DNA from: Priapulus caudatus
Lineage: Eukaryota; Priapulida; Priapulimorpha; Priapulimorphida; Priapulidae
Direction of reading: 5' to 3'
Length of the DNA: 64,000 nucleotides
Assembly (NCBI RefSeq): GCF_000485595.1
Contig: NW_014577561.1
Location: 93,227 to 157,226, forward strand
Part shown: in pieces, positions 30,950 through 42,049 of the stretch
Numbering within the stretch: the first letter of the stretch is position 1
Layout of the letters: the number at the start of each line of letters is the position of its first letter
Translations under genes and position numbers: made by a program
The notes under the pieces: generated by a model
Told to the model about the DNA's origin: nothing
Databases searched by the model: none
Seen by the model: the letters and a program-made list of their open reading frames with translations, nothing else

Positions 30950-31070
30950 AATTGTAGTGGTGATAGTGGTAGTGGTAGGGGTGGTAGTGGTAGTGTATGT
31001 TAGTAGTGAGGTAGTAGTAGTAGTAATAATAGTACTAGTAGTGGTAGTGGTAGTGGTGGTTGCAGAAGCA
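30950..31070. repeat. (GTAGTG)n / (GTA)n trinucleotide repeat in COG2 intron
   Basis: Imperfect GTGGTAGTGGTA and GTAGTAGTA units; the Val-rich open frame across it is a repeat product. Confidence 0.9.
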
Positions 31071-31263
31071 AATCATGCAATGGCAATAAATTATATATAT
31101 ATATTATCATGTTCTGTAGTGCTTACTAAGATTTGTAGTGCTAGTAGTTTACGAAGTATGTTACAAATTATATGCTCGTTTTCATAGTATATAGTTAATT
31201 ATATATTATTATGTTATGAAGTATGAAGTTGTTTGCTGAAGTATGTTAATATGTATGCTGTAG

Positions 31264-31387
31264 GAGCCACGACATCGTGAGAGGATATGATATCTTAGTG
31301 AATTCCGTCTGGCCAGAAGTTGTGATATGCCTGGAGTCAAGAACACCCTTTATATTTGCACCTGGTGATCCGGACGACTTCCATCAC
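31264..31387 (+). CDS. COG2: COG2 exon g
   Basis: SHDIVRGYDILVNSVWPEVV then APGDPDDFHH; equivalent to 'VPGYDFLVNSVWPQIV..NPGNPDAFHEK'. Acceptor CTGTAG, donor GTAATA. Confidence 0.95.
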
Positions 31388-31581
31388 GTAATAACTTATT
31401 TCTCTTTGATAAATCACGAATAACAAAATAATTTTTTTAAATGGTTCATGAGAATAATAATAATAATACGAAGTTCCTGCAGTTCAACAGGGCGTACCTC
31501 TACTGAGTGCATTCGGCATTTAGTGGCGATAAGTTTTTCCCATCATTTGTTATCACCATTGATCTTTCTTTTTTTCTGTAG

Positions 31582-31721
31582 AGTTATTCTGTAAGCATGA
31601 GTTTCCTGGAGAGGTTTGAGTGGCACTGTGGTACACTGGAGGCGGTTGGTAGGCTGCGAGCACACCCTAGCTATGCGACCTTCATGAGCAAGTGGAGCCT
31701 ACCAGTATACTTTCAGATACG
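31582..31721 (+). CDS. COG2: COG2 exon h
   Basis: SMSFLERFEWHCGTLEAVGR, then LRAHPSY and KWSLPVYFQIR, matching 'KKWNLPVYFQIRFREIAG'. The Arg codon is split between this and the next exon. Confidence 0.95.
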
Positions 31722-32034
31722 GTAATCATTCTATCGTTGCACTTGTTTCAACGTTTTTTTTTAGTTTAATAAATGCGAGTCAGCTTCGGTTGTCATTGTC
31801 ATCAGCTTGAAGTTCATTGTTTACATGGCTCGTGAAAAATTTATCAACTTAAAAAAAAAATTTGTATTCAGTTAAACAACTGTTCATAAATCTTGCTAAT
31901 TTCTTTAATGAGTGTATGAGGTACTCACCGCTTTATTGTATATAATAATGTGTTGTGTGTGAGAAAGGTTAGGAGAAGGTGGATGAAGAGAGGAAATTAT
32001 AAAGGTATTAGGAGGGATGTAGAGAAATAATAAG

Positions 32035-32115
32035 CAATTTTTAAAAAAGAAAAAGAGAAGGAGAGAGGGAGGGACAGAGAAGGAGGGAGAGGAGAGAGAG
32101 AACGAGAAAGAAACA
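32035..32115. repeat. Purine-rich (GA)n-like low-complexity tract
   Basis: AG-rich stretch in a COG2 intron; the reverse-strand frame over it is low complexity. Confidence 0.85.
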
Positions 32116-32294
32116 GGGAGAAGATTAGGGAAAAGGTAAGAAGGATTGGATGAGTGATGATTATATAGTGAGAGTAGAGCAAGACAGAATACAACTTTTT
32201 GCCTGTTTGTCACTAAACATAGTTCCTGCTTGTGAACTAATTTGTGGTAGGTATTCCTCTTGAGAACAGTCCCATTCTTTCTTTCTGCTGCCAG

Positions 32295-32510
32295 GTTCCA
32301 GGAGATTGCCGGCACCTATGAGAGCTCCCTCATCTCAGCATTTGAGATGAGTGTCGATGACTCACTGTTCCATCTTGCTGCATCCGTGCAGCTGTGGTGT
32401 GGGCTGTGTCAGTGCTGGGAGGACCATGTTTATCTCTCCACACTCGCTCATCGATTCTGGAAGCTCAGCCTGCAGTTGTTGAAGCGCTATGCATCCTGGC
32501 TGCAAGACCT
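32295..32510 (+). CDS. COG2: COG2 exon i
   Basis: FQEIAGTYESSLISAFEM, then LWCGLCQCWEDHVYLSTLAH and RFWKLSLQLLKRYASWL, matching the 'RLWRLTLQILARYSVFV' segment. The donor GTGTAA is weak; an alternative GTAATG two bases on would not keep frame with the next exon. Confidence 0.92.
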
Positions 32511-33161
32511 GTGTAATGAGAGAGTTCGTATAAACCGCTGTTTTCAGGGGTTTGAATTAATTTTGTTAGGGCAAGGCAAGTGTTACCTTGGTTTTAATTA
32601 GAAATATCAGGATGCCATGACATGGTGGAGGAGAAATCAAGGCCAACATTCTCTTCAAAGGAGGGGCATCGAGACAACTGACCTTTTATCAGCACCGTAT
32701 GTGAGAGAGAAAGGGATACATATAGAAAGATAATTTTTAGAAAGGGTTTGGAGGCAAAGTGGATAGAGGAGTACAGTGGGCTGGCAGATTTTTGAGGTAC
32801 CATGGTAAGTGAGGATGCAAACACTGCACTTGCCATCTTTGCTGTCGTGAAGTTCCAGACCTGATATTGCGTCAGACATGGGGTGGTAAGCTGAGCCTAT
32901 GTAAAGGCATCAAAAATTAATTGAATATATCCAAACGGTTTACATAAAGAATTTTGGATCCGATAGTGCCATGTTAAACTGTGCTCAATTTGTAGGATTC
33001 GGATGAGCATGGGTTTACCTATTACCATCTGTCTACTCATGGAATTCTGTCATTGTAACCAAGAACCAATCTGTAAAACGTGATTTAAAAATCATTGCAC
33101 CACACAATTACGTTGCTCACTTCCTTCCTAATAAAGTATTGCTGATTTCATGCATGATAAT
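32511..33161. other. COG2 intron, nothing else recognised
   Basis: No element ends identified; the 32.6-32.9 kb short frames are not supported. Confidence 0.5.
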
Positions 33162-33934
33162 CAGGAGTAGATAACAGGGAAGGAGTGTGACTTCAATAAA
33201 CAAGGGAAATTCGTCTTTTACTAGCCTTAGAATACCTATGATTTACTACGCGTAACTCAACCAACTTGAGCTCAAATCGTACACGGTAAGTACATTCGCC
33301 TAGCATCGTGCGAAATCGTTTCCTCGTATACACCCGCAATCCGGAGATACAGACTAAAACGTACGACACGATTATCCATTCTGTTGCCATCAATCCGAAT
33401 GTATTTTCCGCCTAACTCGAAACAAAAGGCAGCTACTAACCACAGCTTGCTCTTTCGGCGAGGCGGTGTGGCTCGCTGGGAGATTGGCACGCTGCCGCTG
33501 AGCCGCAGAGCTGCTGCTGATTGCGGTGGGGGGGGGGACGCATACCACAAATTACCGGATACATACCAGCTGTAAATAGGTCAGATTAGCTCGGCGAGTG
33601 TTGCGTCGATGTCCAATCTCCCAGCGAGCCAAACTACCTCGCTGAGAGAGCAAGCTGTGGTTAGTAGCTGCCTTTTGTTTCGAGTTAGGCGGGAAATACA
33701 TTCGGATTGATGGCAACAGAATGGATAATCGTGTCGTACGTTTTAGTCTGTATCTCCGGATTGCGGGTGTATACGAGGAAACGATTTCGCACGATGCTAG
33801 GCGAATGTACTGTGTATGATTTGAGCTCAAGTTGGTTGAGTTACGCGTAGTAAATCGTAGGTATTCTAAGGCTAGTAAATGACGAATTTCCCTTGTTTAT
33901 TGAAGTCACACTCCTTCCCTATTATCTACTCCTG
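33162..33934. mobile_element. hAT-like MITE, 773 bp, TIR CAGGAGTAGATAA, 8-bp TSD ATGATAAT
   Basis: CAGGAGTAGATAACAGGGAA at the left and its inverse at the right; the arms extend for over 250 bp (with AAATTCGTCTTTTACTAG and CAATCCGAATGTATTT). ATGATAAT flanks both ends. The TIR is related to that of the 26820 element (CAAGAGTAGATAA). It lies in a COG2 intron. Confidence 0.88.
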
Positions 33935-34017
33935 ATGATAATGTAAGGCATCGTACTTAATTGTCAGAATCGTTTCAGAAACGTGCTGTATTTTATTCCC
34001 TGACCACAGATCAGCAG

Positions 34018-34180
34018 GAGTAAGTCCTCCAGTGTAGATGGTCCAAGCACAGACATTGTTGCTCGTTCGTCTAGCCCCACCAGGCGATCAGTCAGCCCTA
34101 GTGGGCATTCTCCCACTTCTACGATTACACTGTCGCAGTGTGTCATGCTCATTACTGATGCTGAGATGGTCACACAGAAG
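34018..34180 (+). CDS. COG2: COG2 exon j
   Basis: A Ser/Pro-rich linker (SKSSSVDGPSTD...RRSVSPSGHSPTS) followed by ITLSQCVMLITDAEMVTQK, equivalent to the 'SISRTQLVYVVADLDKL' part. The acceptor ATCAGCAG is chosen because only it gives an open frame after exon i; the linker itself is poorly conserved. Confidence 0.8.
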
Positions 34181-34263
34181 GTATGGAAATATATGCAGAA
34201 ATAATGACCGGCTGAAGACATCTAAATGATCAGGCAATAAAGAATGTTTTTTATGCCCATTTT

Positions 34264-35005
34264 CAGGGATGAGATTCTTCCGCGGATCCGCGGAAATCCG
34301 CGGATTTGAAAGTCCCAGGGGTCGATTTTGTGAAACGTCTAAATTCATTTAGAAAATTGGGAGGGGGGTAACAATGTAACAATTTAAATTATATACCCTC
34401 AACAGCACCTGACTGTAGAGTGTAGACAGTAGGCTGACAGCGAAGTATACAGTGTATCTGTTTTTGCGTACCAGAAAAGAAAATCCTCGTTCACAGGCTG
34501 CAGTAGAGGGGCAAACATTTGAGGTAGCTGATCACGTAACGACCATGCCTGGCCTGGGGACCAGGTTTACATGTTGCTGCGTGCATGTTGTGTGCATGAC
34601 TATGCACTGATTGTTCCATTCGCATTGTGTTTTTTTCATTCAAATCTGGTCGCAGCAAGGCAGCTTATGTCTGAGTAAAACAATGCAAGCGACGGGTGGA
34701 AACAGAAAAAGATCATTATGTCTAGACATTTAATAAAAAATTTGCCCTATTTTCAGCCCCCTGATTTCCTATTATAGTTCGTTTGTTCTTTTTGACAACT
34801 TGAAAAGGTGATTCAAGAGTCTCCTATAATGTGTTCAGAATAGCTTAGAATGCACCAAATTGCACCATTCTTTAAAAAAAATTCCGGGGGAGCATGCCTC
34901 CGGACCCCCCTAGCATGGCGATGACCTACGGTCCTCGCATTGCTCGCTCCTCTGTTTGCTAATTCAAATTTCAGCTGAAAATTAAATTATCCAATCTCAT
35001 CCCTG
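34264..35005. mobile_element. MITE, 742 bp, TIR CAGGGATGAGATT, TSD CATTTT
   Basis: CAGGGATGAGATT at the left and AATCTCATCCCTG at the right, flanked by CATTTT (34258-34263 and 35006-35011). The left subterminal part has CCGCGGA repeats. The TIR type is hAT-like but only 6 bp of duplication match. It lies in a COG2 intron. Confidence 0.82.
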
Positions 35006-35011
35006 CATTTT

Positions 35012-36030
35012 GATCTTTAATGGTGATCGAATGTATAATTCTTGGTATTTGAGGATGTCGTGTGTGCGATTTAGTTTAAAAAATGTACGTGTCATCAGTA
35101 AACTTGGGGCCCATTGTTAGAAAAAAAATTTGTGTTAGCATTAGTCTTCACAGTAACTTCAACTCTGACGACTTCGACTGGATGGCATATATTTGTGGGG
35201 CTTTGAAGTGATGCGGCCATGATGCCGGGGCTTGCCGAGGATTGACACTTTGTGTCTTCCAATCACAGCCTACGCCGCACCTACGCCTACTCTGTTTGAT
35301 ATTTTTATAGGTGGGGACCCATAACAGCATGGAATCGCCGATCTCAGGAACTAGGGCATTCTGCTAGGCTAGAACGGTTTCCTACGATAGAGTTTGGCAC
35401 AAAAACGAAAATAACACGCTGTTTAGCACACTGCTCTACGTCCTTCTGTTGAATTTTTGCATCTCCGTAATCGGAATAAGCCCCACCTTCTTTGTTGATG
35501 GGCATGAATGGGGCGTGACCGACGTTACCGGTTCCTATACCTACCGTTTACTTTTCGTAAATAATGAAATGCCCGGCCGATGCATTTCGCATCGAAGAGG
35601 AAAATTTTCCGCATTTTCACTCGCTGTCGGAAGTGAACGAGTGTGTCATTCATTGAACATTTATCATCAAAATACAGCCAATGTTTACATGCCACAGCGC
35701 CATGTCTTGGATTTTTTATAAGAAAATATGGGGATTTTCAATAAAATAATGCGTTTTTAATGTATGTACCACGATTTACGTATAGAAACTATATGTTATT
35801 TTTACTGATTTCTCCGTATCTTTCCTTGGAATTTTCATGTCTTTCAATGCCTTTCCGTAGATTTTTCTGTGTTTTCTGCGTGGTTATTATTCTGCGCAGG
35901 CACTCATTTTGGAAATCCTCCAACATTTTTTTTTTTATTCAGCTAATCTGGAGTATGACTGAGCGATTTTTGTTACTGTTTTATAATCTCCAATTCCTAG
36001 AATATCGTCCATATATAATCATTGTCATCT
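35012..36030. other. COG2 intron, nothing firmly recognised
   Basis: A 35449-35721 open frame of 90 codons exists but has no recognised domain or splice context. Confidence 0.4.
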
Positions 36031-36047
36031 TCTAAAACTACAGACCA

Positions 36048-36112
36048 TCCGCTGACCGCTGTGGAGACGTGCGCCAGGCCTCGAATTTGGCGCACGTCTC
36101 CACTGCGGACAG
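36048..36112. repeat. Perfect-stem palindrome, about 21-bp arms
   Basis: CCGCTGTGGAGACGTGCGCC, 13 bases, then GGCGCACGTCTCCACTGCGG. One mismatch in the arms. It may be a short foldback element. Confidence 0.75.
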
Positions 36113-36314
36113 CGCTTCATACTTGAACGTCCCCACGGTCGCGTGCGCATATCCCGCGGAACTTCGCGTCTCATCCGCACTCAGCGCTAAGGATCAACAG
36201 CAAAGCTGTGCCACGCAATCTTGTATCATATGTCTCTCTGGATTGCACTGTCAACCATTTTTGTAACCTGTTATTATGGAAGCCAAAGAAGTCAATGAGT
36301 GATGTATCTTTCAG

Positions 36315-36390
36315 ATGCCACAATTTTTCAATGACAAAGTGAAGCCACGTCTTCTTCTTCTCAACTTCCAAGATTTCGATCTGTTGCAAG
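36315..36390 (+). CDS. COG2: COG2 exon k
   Basis: MPQFFNDKVKPRLLLLNFQD, aligned with 'LPELLEIIKPKLEMIGFKNF'. Acceptor TTTCAG, donor GTAAAT, phase 1. Confidence 0.88.
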
Positions 36391-36436
36391 GTAAATGTAA
36401 GGGTGGATGTGTAAGGGCAAGTTAAAATGTTATAAG

Positions 36437-36639
36437 CAGGGCCGTAGCCTCTGGGGAGGGGGCTAGATCTTGGAGCAAAATTAAAAAAATAAGCCTAGCT
36501 AATAATCGTAAATAACCCTAACGTTATTTTTTTTGGTCACTTATCTGTGAAAGCCTTGTCTTAGACCCACCCCTACCACACTGGACGTCGATCAAGAGCC
36601 CCCCCCCCACCCTTGAAATTTGTTCAGCCTACGTCCCTG
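36437..36639. mobile_element. MITE, 203 bp, TIR CAGGG(C/A)CGTAG, TSD ATAAG
   Basis: Left end CAGGGCCGTAGCCTC, right end CAGCCTACGTCCCTG, flanked by ATAAG. Contains G and C homopolymers as in the 12548 copy. It lies in a COG2 intron. Confidence 0.78.
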
Positions 36640-36930
36640 ATAAGGGTGAGAGTGTAAAGGCAAGGTTAAATATATATATATATACGTAATGACGATGGGA
36701 TTGTTCGTATGGTTCCATTTGGATGAATTTAACGTAATTCAGTGTGGACTAAATCAAATATAAAATGTCGGTAGCCACCTGTAATAATTTTAAAAATATA
36801 TCACAAGGACATAATTATGTTTATGCTAATATCATCAACATATAATATAATATATAATATATAATTTTTTGAATTTCGTGAAAGTTCAGGCAAGAAAATG
36901 CATTTTGCTGCACATCCATTCTGTTTGCAG

Positions 36931-37213
36931 AGTGTTTGGCTGATGCTATATCAGACATTGCCAGTACGCTGCAGCCTTTCTCCATGTACATCACTGATGA
37001 AATAGTCAACCAGTGCGTTGCAAACTTGAAACAAGTGAATGATATTCCTCGACTGTACCGACGCACAAACAGAGAGGTACCAAACAGAGCGTCGCTGTAT
37101 GTTGCTATGTCCGTTAGACCACTAAAGTCATTCCTGGAGCAGCACGAGAAGCACATTAGTGGCACCTGGCGGCGAGTGTGGGCAACTGCGATCATACAGA
37201 GACTGAGTGAACA
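36931..37213 (+). CDS. COG2: COG2 exon l
   Basis: CLADAISDIASTLQPFSMYI, then IPRLYRRTNREVPNRASLYV and AIIQRLSEQ, matching the strongly conserved 'VPRLYRRTNKEVPTTASSYV' block. Acceptor TTGCAG, donor GTGAGT. Confidence 0.97.
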
Positions 37214-38220
37214 GTGAGTTCATCCTATAATAAAAGTTGATTAGAAAAGAAATTGATGAATATTAAATTATCAGAAGCGCCGTGTGAGTGTACAACAAGA
37301 TCTAATAAATCAATTAGCCCTGGCATGCCGGGAAGGATTTCTACCATGCGGCAAGTACTCTATTCACACAGAGACAACTGGGCCTTCATGCGTCTCCAAC
37401 TGATAGTAACTGGAAATACCCTAAAATTTCTGCCACTGCCTATCATAACTAGGGCTTCAGTGGTGTGTGGTGCAGCAAGAAGATGGTGCAGTGTCGGTGC
37501 ATGTGTAAGCTGGATCAAATATGGCAGTGGCCATTGTGCTTTATTCCCAGCCCCCCACTCCGAGGTCGGAGGGACCGCATGCGCGTTCCCAAAATCTCCG
37601 GTAAAGGGGTATTTTTCGCGCGACAAAATCCGGCCCAACAATTGTAAAAAAGGGGGTGTATTTGACTTTTCACCCGGAGATTTCTTTAAAAAGGGGGTGT
37701 TTTTCCTCTCTCTCTTTCATCTTGAATATCATAGAAAACTTTATCAAATCCCGGAATCAAATTCCTGAAATTCCTGCTAGTTTTGAAAGCTCATTCAGGA
37801 ATTATTTAATTTTTGAAATGGTAAAAATATTGCCCCCTAGTTCCCCTCGATCACTGAACTCTAACACTACGTAGTGTAGACTGGTTCGACTAGTTCCACA
37901 CGCTACACTAACGTCACTATGGTTGGTATGAGAGCTAACCTGAGGTAGGGGGTGCATTGAGCAGTGTTCGGATTTAGGGGGTCTCCAAGGCAGGAAAAAC
38001 CAGCAAAAAGCCCGCGAAAGGTGGGTTCAGAAATTTTAGGCAGTCCTGAGATAGGGGTGCTTTCAAAGGGAGGGAACGAGCATATGCGTACCCTAAATAA
38101 CACTGAGTGGGGGGGGGCCGGGGCTTTATTGTTACAGTTTTTCTTAGTGCTTGAGAGGTTTCCACACAAACACATTTTGTGAAGTCTCCCTGGTCTCCCC
38201 TACATAGTGAAATGACATGT
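37214..38220. other. COG2 intron with low-copy repeats, no gene
   Basis: G-rich patches (AAAGGGGGTG at 37640-37700, GTGGGGGGGG at 38106) suggest old MITE ends but no matched pair was fixed. Confidence 0.4.
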
Positions 38221-38224
38221 TTCC

Positions 38225-38420
38225 TCCCACAGATACCATACAGTTGTGTGAAATCATATATACTGTCACAGATACTACACGATGACTTGGCATGCTTTCT
38301 CATGTGATGAACACTACAATGTGAAGTGGTTTCTTGTGTCATATATGCGATACATGGCATGCTGTAGTGACGTGACGTTTTCTCATGTCATAGATATTAC
38401 ACTGTGACGTCGGACGTTGT
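38225..38420. repeat. Degenerate tandem repeat including the acceptor of a COG2 exon
   Basis: Diverged units of the form TGTCAnAGATACTACACnnTGA recur near 38229, 38264, 38305, 38340 and 38385. Several hold AG acceptor-like sites; the last unit gives the real acceptor and the first codons of exon m. Confidence 0.5.
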
Positions 38421-38559
38421 AACCTCGGTGAGGAAGATGGAGGACAGTCTGAAGCGGCTGAAAAAGGGCAGAAAGATGAGCACGTTCACACAGGGCATGA
38501 GCGACGATGACAAGATACGTCTGCAGATATCACTAGATGTGGAGCAGCTCGGACGTGAG
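38394..38559 (+). CDS. COG2: COG2 exon m
   Basis: YYTVTSDVVTSVRKMEDSLK, then GMSDDDKIRLQISLDVEQL, matching 'SVKKMEESLKRLKQ..GMSDDDKIRLQLALDVEYL'. Phase agrees with exon l through a shared Gln codon. Donor GTGAGT. Confidence 0.97.
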
Positions 38560-39232
38560 GTGAGTCGAGACTCATTCTACGCATCAGCAATTACAAATAG
38601 GGCAGTCAATGAAGTGTGCATGGGTATTAACAGATTAACAAATCCTGATGAAGTCATACCTGTATATAAGGGTCGCTCAATCAACTCTCCAATGTATAGA
38701 TGGTTTGGTTTTATTGCATGCTATTCATTGTGTACGTCACGAGTGTCCTTTATAGACGTGTTTTATACAGGTTGCTGCTAACACAAGTTTGTCTATGCAC
38801 TTATGGGAGTCCAGGCGTGGACGTATGGCAGGGTTAGAAATTAACTTTTTTTGTCAGAGAAAAGGGCAGGCAGAAACTTGAGAAAACCCTAGCAGTTCCA
38901 CCCCCACCCAACAGTAGTGTCTAATTTCCTCTGTCCAGAAGGAAGCTGGTTTGGCCTCCTAGCTCTGTTTCACCTGATTAGTTAGTTCAAGTTTAGTTAT
39001 TTTCGTTAGTTAATTAGTTAGTTCAAGGTTAGTTAGTTGGTTTTCAACAAAAGTTAGTTGTTTACTCCGCGACACTGATTTGTAAGCATGTACGTGATTG
39101 GGTCCTGGTTGAGAGTATGGTTTGCTAGGTAGTACTAGTTTGTAATGGAAGTATCACGATAGATATTATATTGTGAAGGCAGTATCATGATATTGTTCAC
39201 ATCGTGAGCTACTTGTATCGTCGCACCCCTAA

Positions 39233-40160
39233 TTAAAGATGCCTACCCACTCAAATTTTTGTAACAAACACTGTAAAAAACTACCTGACTGTAAAGACAA
39301 GTAAATAACTCACTACACTTTAACTGAACGTTAGCTTTGAAAATAAAAATGTAAAAATATGTATCAAGCCTATATTTGCTCAACGAAAACATAACTCGAA
39401 ACGCGTTTTTCGCCGCGGTTCTGTATAATGGTGGTTCTGTGTTTACGGCTCATTGATTTAAAATGACGATGTAATAGAGCTCAGAAGTGATGACGTCACA
39501 GTGGCATGACAACGAACCCACTGGTTATAAACAATCATGTGCTCTGGTAACATTAACTGCGTGAAAATTGTGTCGTGTTTTGGACCCGATTGTAACCATC
39601 ATTCTGAGAGTCATTATTGTTTATTATTGCATTATTGTTTAATGTTGCATTATTGTTATTTGCAGTTTTTATCGATTTCCAAAGGATGGAAGTGAAAAGC
39701 AACGAAAAAAAAATTAAATAATAATTTAAAAAAATTTAAATTAAATAATTAATTAATTAAATATTGTAAGATCGACTTGCTACCGATGCTTTACCGCTGT
39801 CTGCAGCGCACACACTCGTGTTTTATGTACGCACAACATTTTCACGCAGTTAATGTTATGGAGCCAGTGGGTTGTTTAGAACCAGTGGGTTCGTTGTCAT
39901 GCCACCGTGACGTCACACTTCGGTACTCTATACGTCACAACATCGCCACAGAGCGGCAAAAGTAAACGCTGTTTGAAACATTCGACCTGACACTTTCACT
40001 TTGTAGTCTAAAAGCTTAGAATGAATGTATTCCCAAGCATTTTTTTACCTATCACACATATAAAATTATAGGCACGTACAAACGTGCAATGTTAAAATAA
40101 TTCATTTTTGTCTGATTTTATGTTTGCCGCTTGAAATTTCGTGGGAAGGCGTCTTTAAAT
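39233..40160. mobile_element. THAP-bearing foldback (P-element-like nonautonomous transposon)
   Basis: The left end AATTAAAGATGCCTACCCAC and the inverse of the right end ATTTAAAGACGCCTTCCCAC match, and inner blocks (GACAACGAACCCACTGG, TTAACTGCGTGAAAAT) are inverted copies near 39505-39570 and 39850-39905. Inside, 39567-39628 reads VSCFGPDCNHHSES and, after a TTTGCAG, 39666-39705 reads FYRFPKDGSEKQRK. C-x4-C and the FYRFPKD motif are marks of a THAP zinc finger, the DNA-binding domain of P-element-type transposases. No further transposase follows. It lies in the last COG2 intron. Confidence 0.55.
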
Positions 40161-40699
40161 AGAAGTTAGCCTGAAAGCCGACGGTTCCAAAATCAATGCT
40201 GCTGAGTGACTTACTGGACATGAGAAACATGATACAAGCGCAAAAGATGTGAAGTGGCAACAGGGTCTTCTTTCTGTTGGTCTTTTCAATTTGGGTTGTT
40301 TTTTATAGATTGTTTGTAAATGTGAAATTCTGTGTGTAGACGGACAGTTATAGTCTATCAGCTGGGGGAAGTCCTGTGTGCATTTATATGTCCCCGCAGT
40401 TTGACGCTTGATTCATGTAGGGGACACCCCTGGGAGTAAAAAAAACTTGGGTAGAAATTCTGAATCATGGGAAGGATAGGTGAAATTCAAGATGGCGTTC
40501 AAGATGGCCGTCAATTCATGTATTCAAATAACTCGCTCACCTATTTATGATAGGAGGTTGATTTTGGTGTCTATCCCTATACTTTATGGGTCAGGGTATC
40601 CATTAAAACTGATACCCGTACCAAAAATGCATTGCATCATTGTTAAATCTAAGATGGCCGCCGAAAGGGACACCGTATCATATAAACTGCTATAACTTC

Positions 40700-41216
40700 C
40701 AGGGGCGTAGCCAGGATTTTCAAAGTTGTAGGCACGACTATCTGAGCGGAAGCGCCACCATCGTTGGCGCGGAGCGTACCAGAAAATTTTTGGTTTTACA
40801 AACCCCCAGATGGCCGGAAACGGCCCTTCCGAGTGTTCATTCTGGTTCCCTGGCCTCTTGCTAACTTGAGACACTCATTCATATCACTTTTAACCCAAAA
40901 AACAAACGAGTTCAAATAGTGTTACGAAGAGTTAAAATGTTAAAAAACTGACAAGATCGGATCCTAGTCTTTTCGGCGGGTAGAGTCGTGAATGAAATGG
41001 CACGCGATAGAAATGACAGCCTTAGATGACAGAAAATAGGTCACCTAATTAGCCATATTCTTGCTACGTGTCATTTCAATAGTTTTTCTCTGTCTAGACC
41101 TTAAAACTCTGTCCAGGCAAGCTATGGATTTGAATTATGGGTGTTTAAAAAAAAGATAACTTGGCCAAAAAAGTGGTAGGCACGGGCCTACAGTGCTACA
41201 TACTGGCTATGCACTG
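40700..41216. mobile_element. MITE in left arm of transposon A, TIR CAGGGGCGTAGCCAG, TSD ACTTC
   Basis: Left end CAGGGGCGTAGCCAGG; right end CTGGCTATGCCACTG (clean in the duplicate at 51822-51836). ACTTC is found on both sides. The opposite arm of transposon A is uninterrupted at this point, which serves as an empty site. The tandem-duplication unit starts inside this MITE at about 41011. Confidence 0.8.
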
Positions 41217-42049
41217 CTATTCTCGCAGACTTATGAAAGTAGGGTAATTTCGTGTCTATCGCCTATTTTAGGGGTCAGGTTATTCACTGAGACTAATAAC
41301 CAGATTAAAAACGCACTGCATCACCATCTAAGCTAAGATGGCCACCAAATATGACCGTCATTTATGACACTTTGCATCATATACGCTAATATAATACTTG
41401 CAGCATTTTACAGTATACATAATATATTGGTAGGTAACTTAATACGATGCACGCCTGTGTCCTTAGGATACCAATTGGGTTTCTGCAGTCATCGACTTGT
41501 TCGGTCTGGCATTTGCAAAATTCGCAACACTTGCACCATTTTGTTGACACACGCACCTTGTCTGTAGTACACTTCGCACAGGAACACACAACTGCAACAT
41601 CGTCGGCAAAGGTAGATGGAACAGCAAGCCATCTGATAATTCGATCCAAAGTTTGTAGGTTTCCAGAGTAAGGGCACTCAAACAGTTCATCTGACTATAG
41701 GTGGAGTAAAAGGCTCTGAAATATGTTCCTGTAGCTGCGTGGCTAGTCGGTGGTAAGTTCCAGAACGGTCACAGACTTGCTGTGTTAGTATAGACTTATG
41801 TCGTAATTCATACATATTTTGTATAGTATGGTTACCATGTTTCACGACCGTGCTACCAGATATAGTTCGATTCAGCTAGACACAATTGTCCGGAGTTCTT
41901 CCCGAAGTCCGTTGATGTGCTGCTATTAGGTTCGCTTGACGCTGCCATTGGTGCCAAATTTTGCTTTGTGATGTCACAATATAGTCAACGCATGAACGCC
42001 GGCAGTACATCACATTGAATCACGCACCAGCTATTCATGGAACTTCTGA

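Noticed and set aside
30950..31187. Val-rich open frame on +
   Set aside because: Produced by the GTG/GTA trinucleotide repeat within a COG2 intron.
35449..35721. 90-codon frame in a COG2 intron as a nested gene
   Set aside because: No recognised domain, start context or splice structure.
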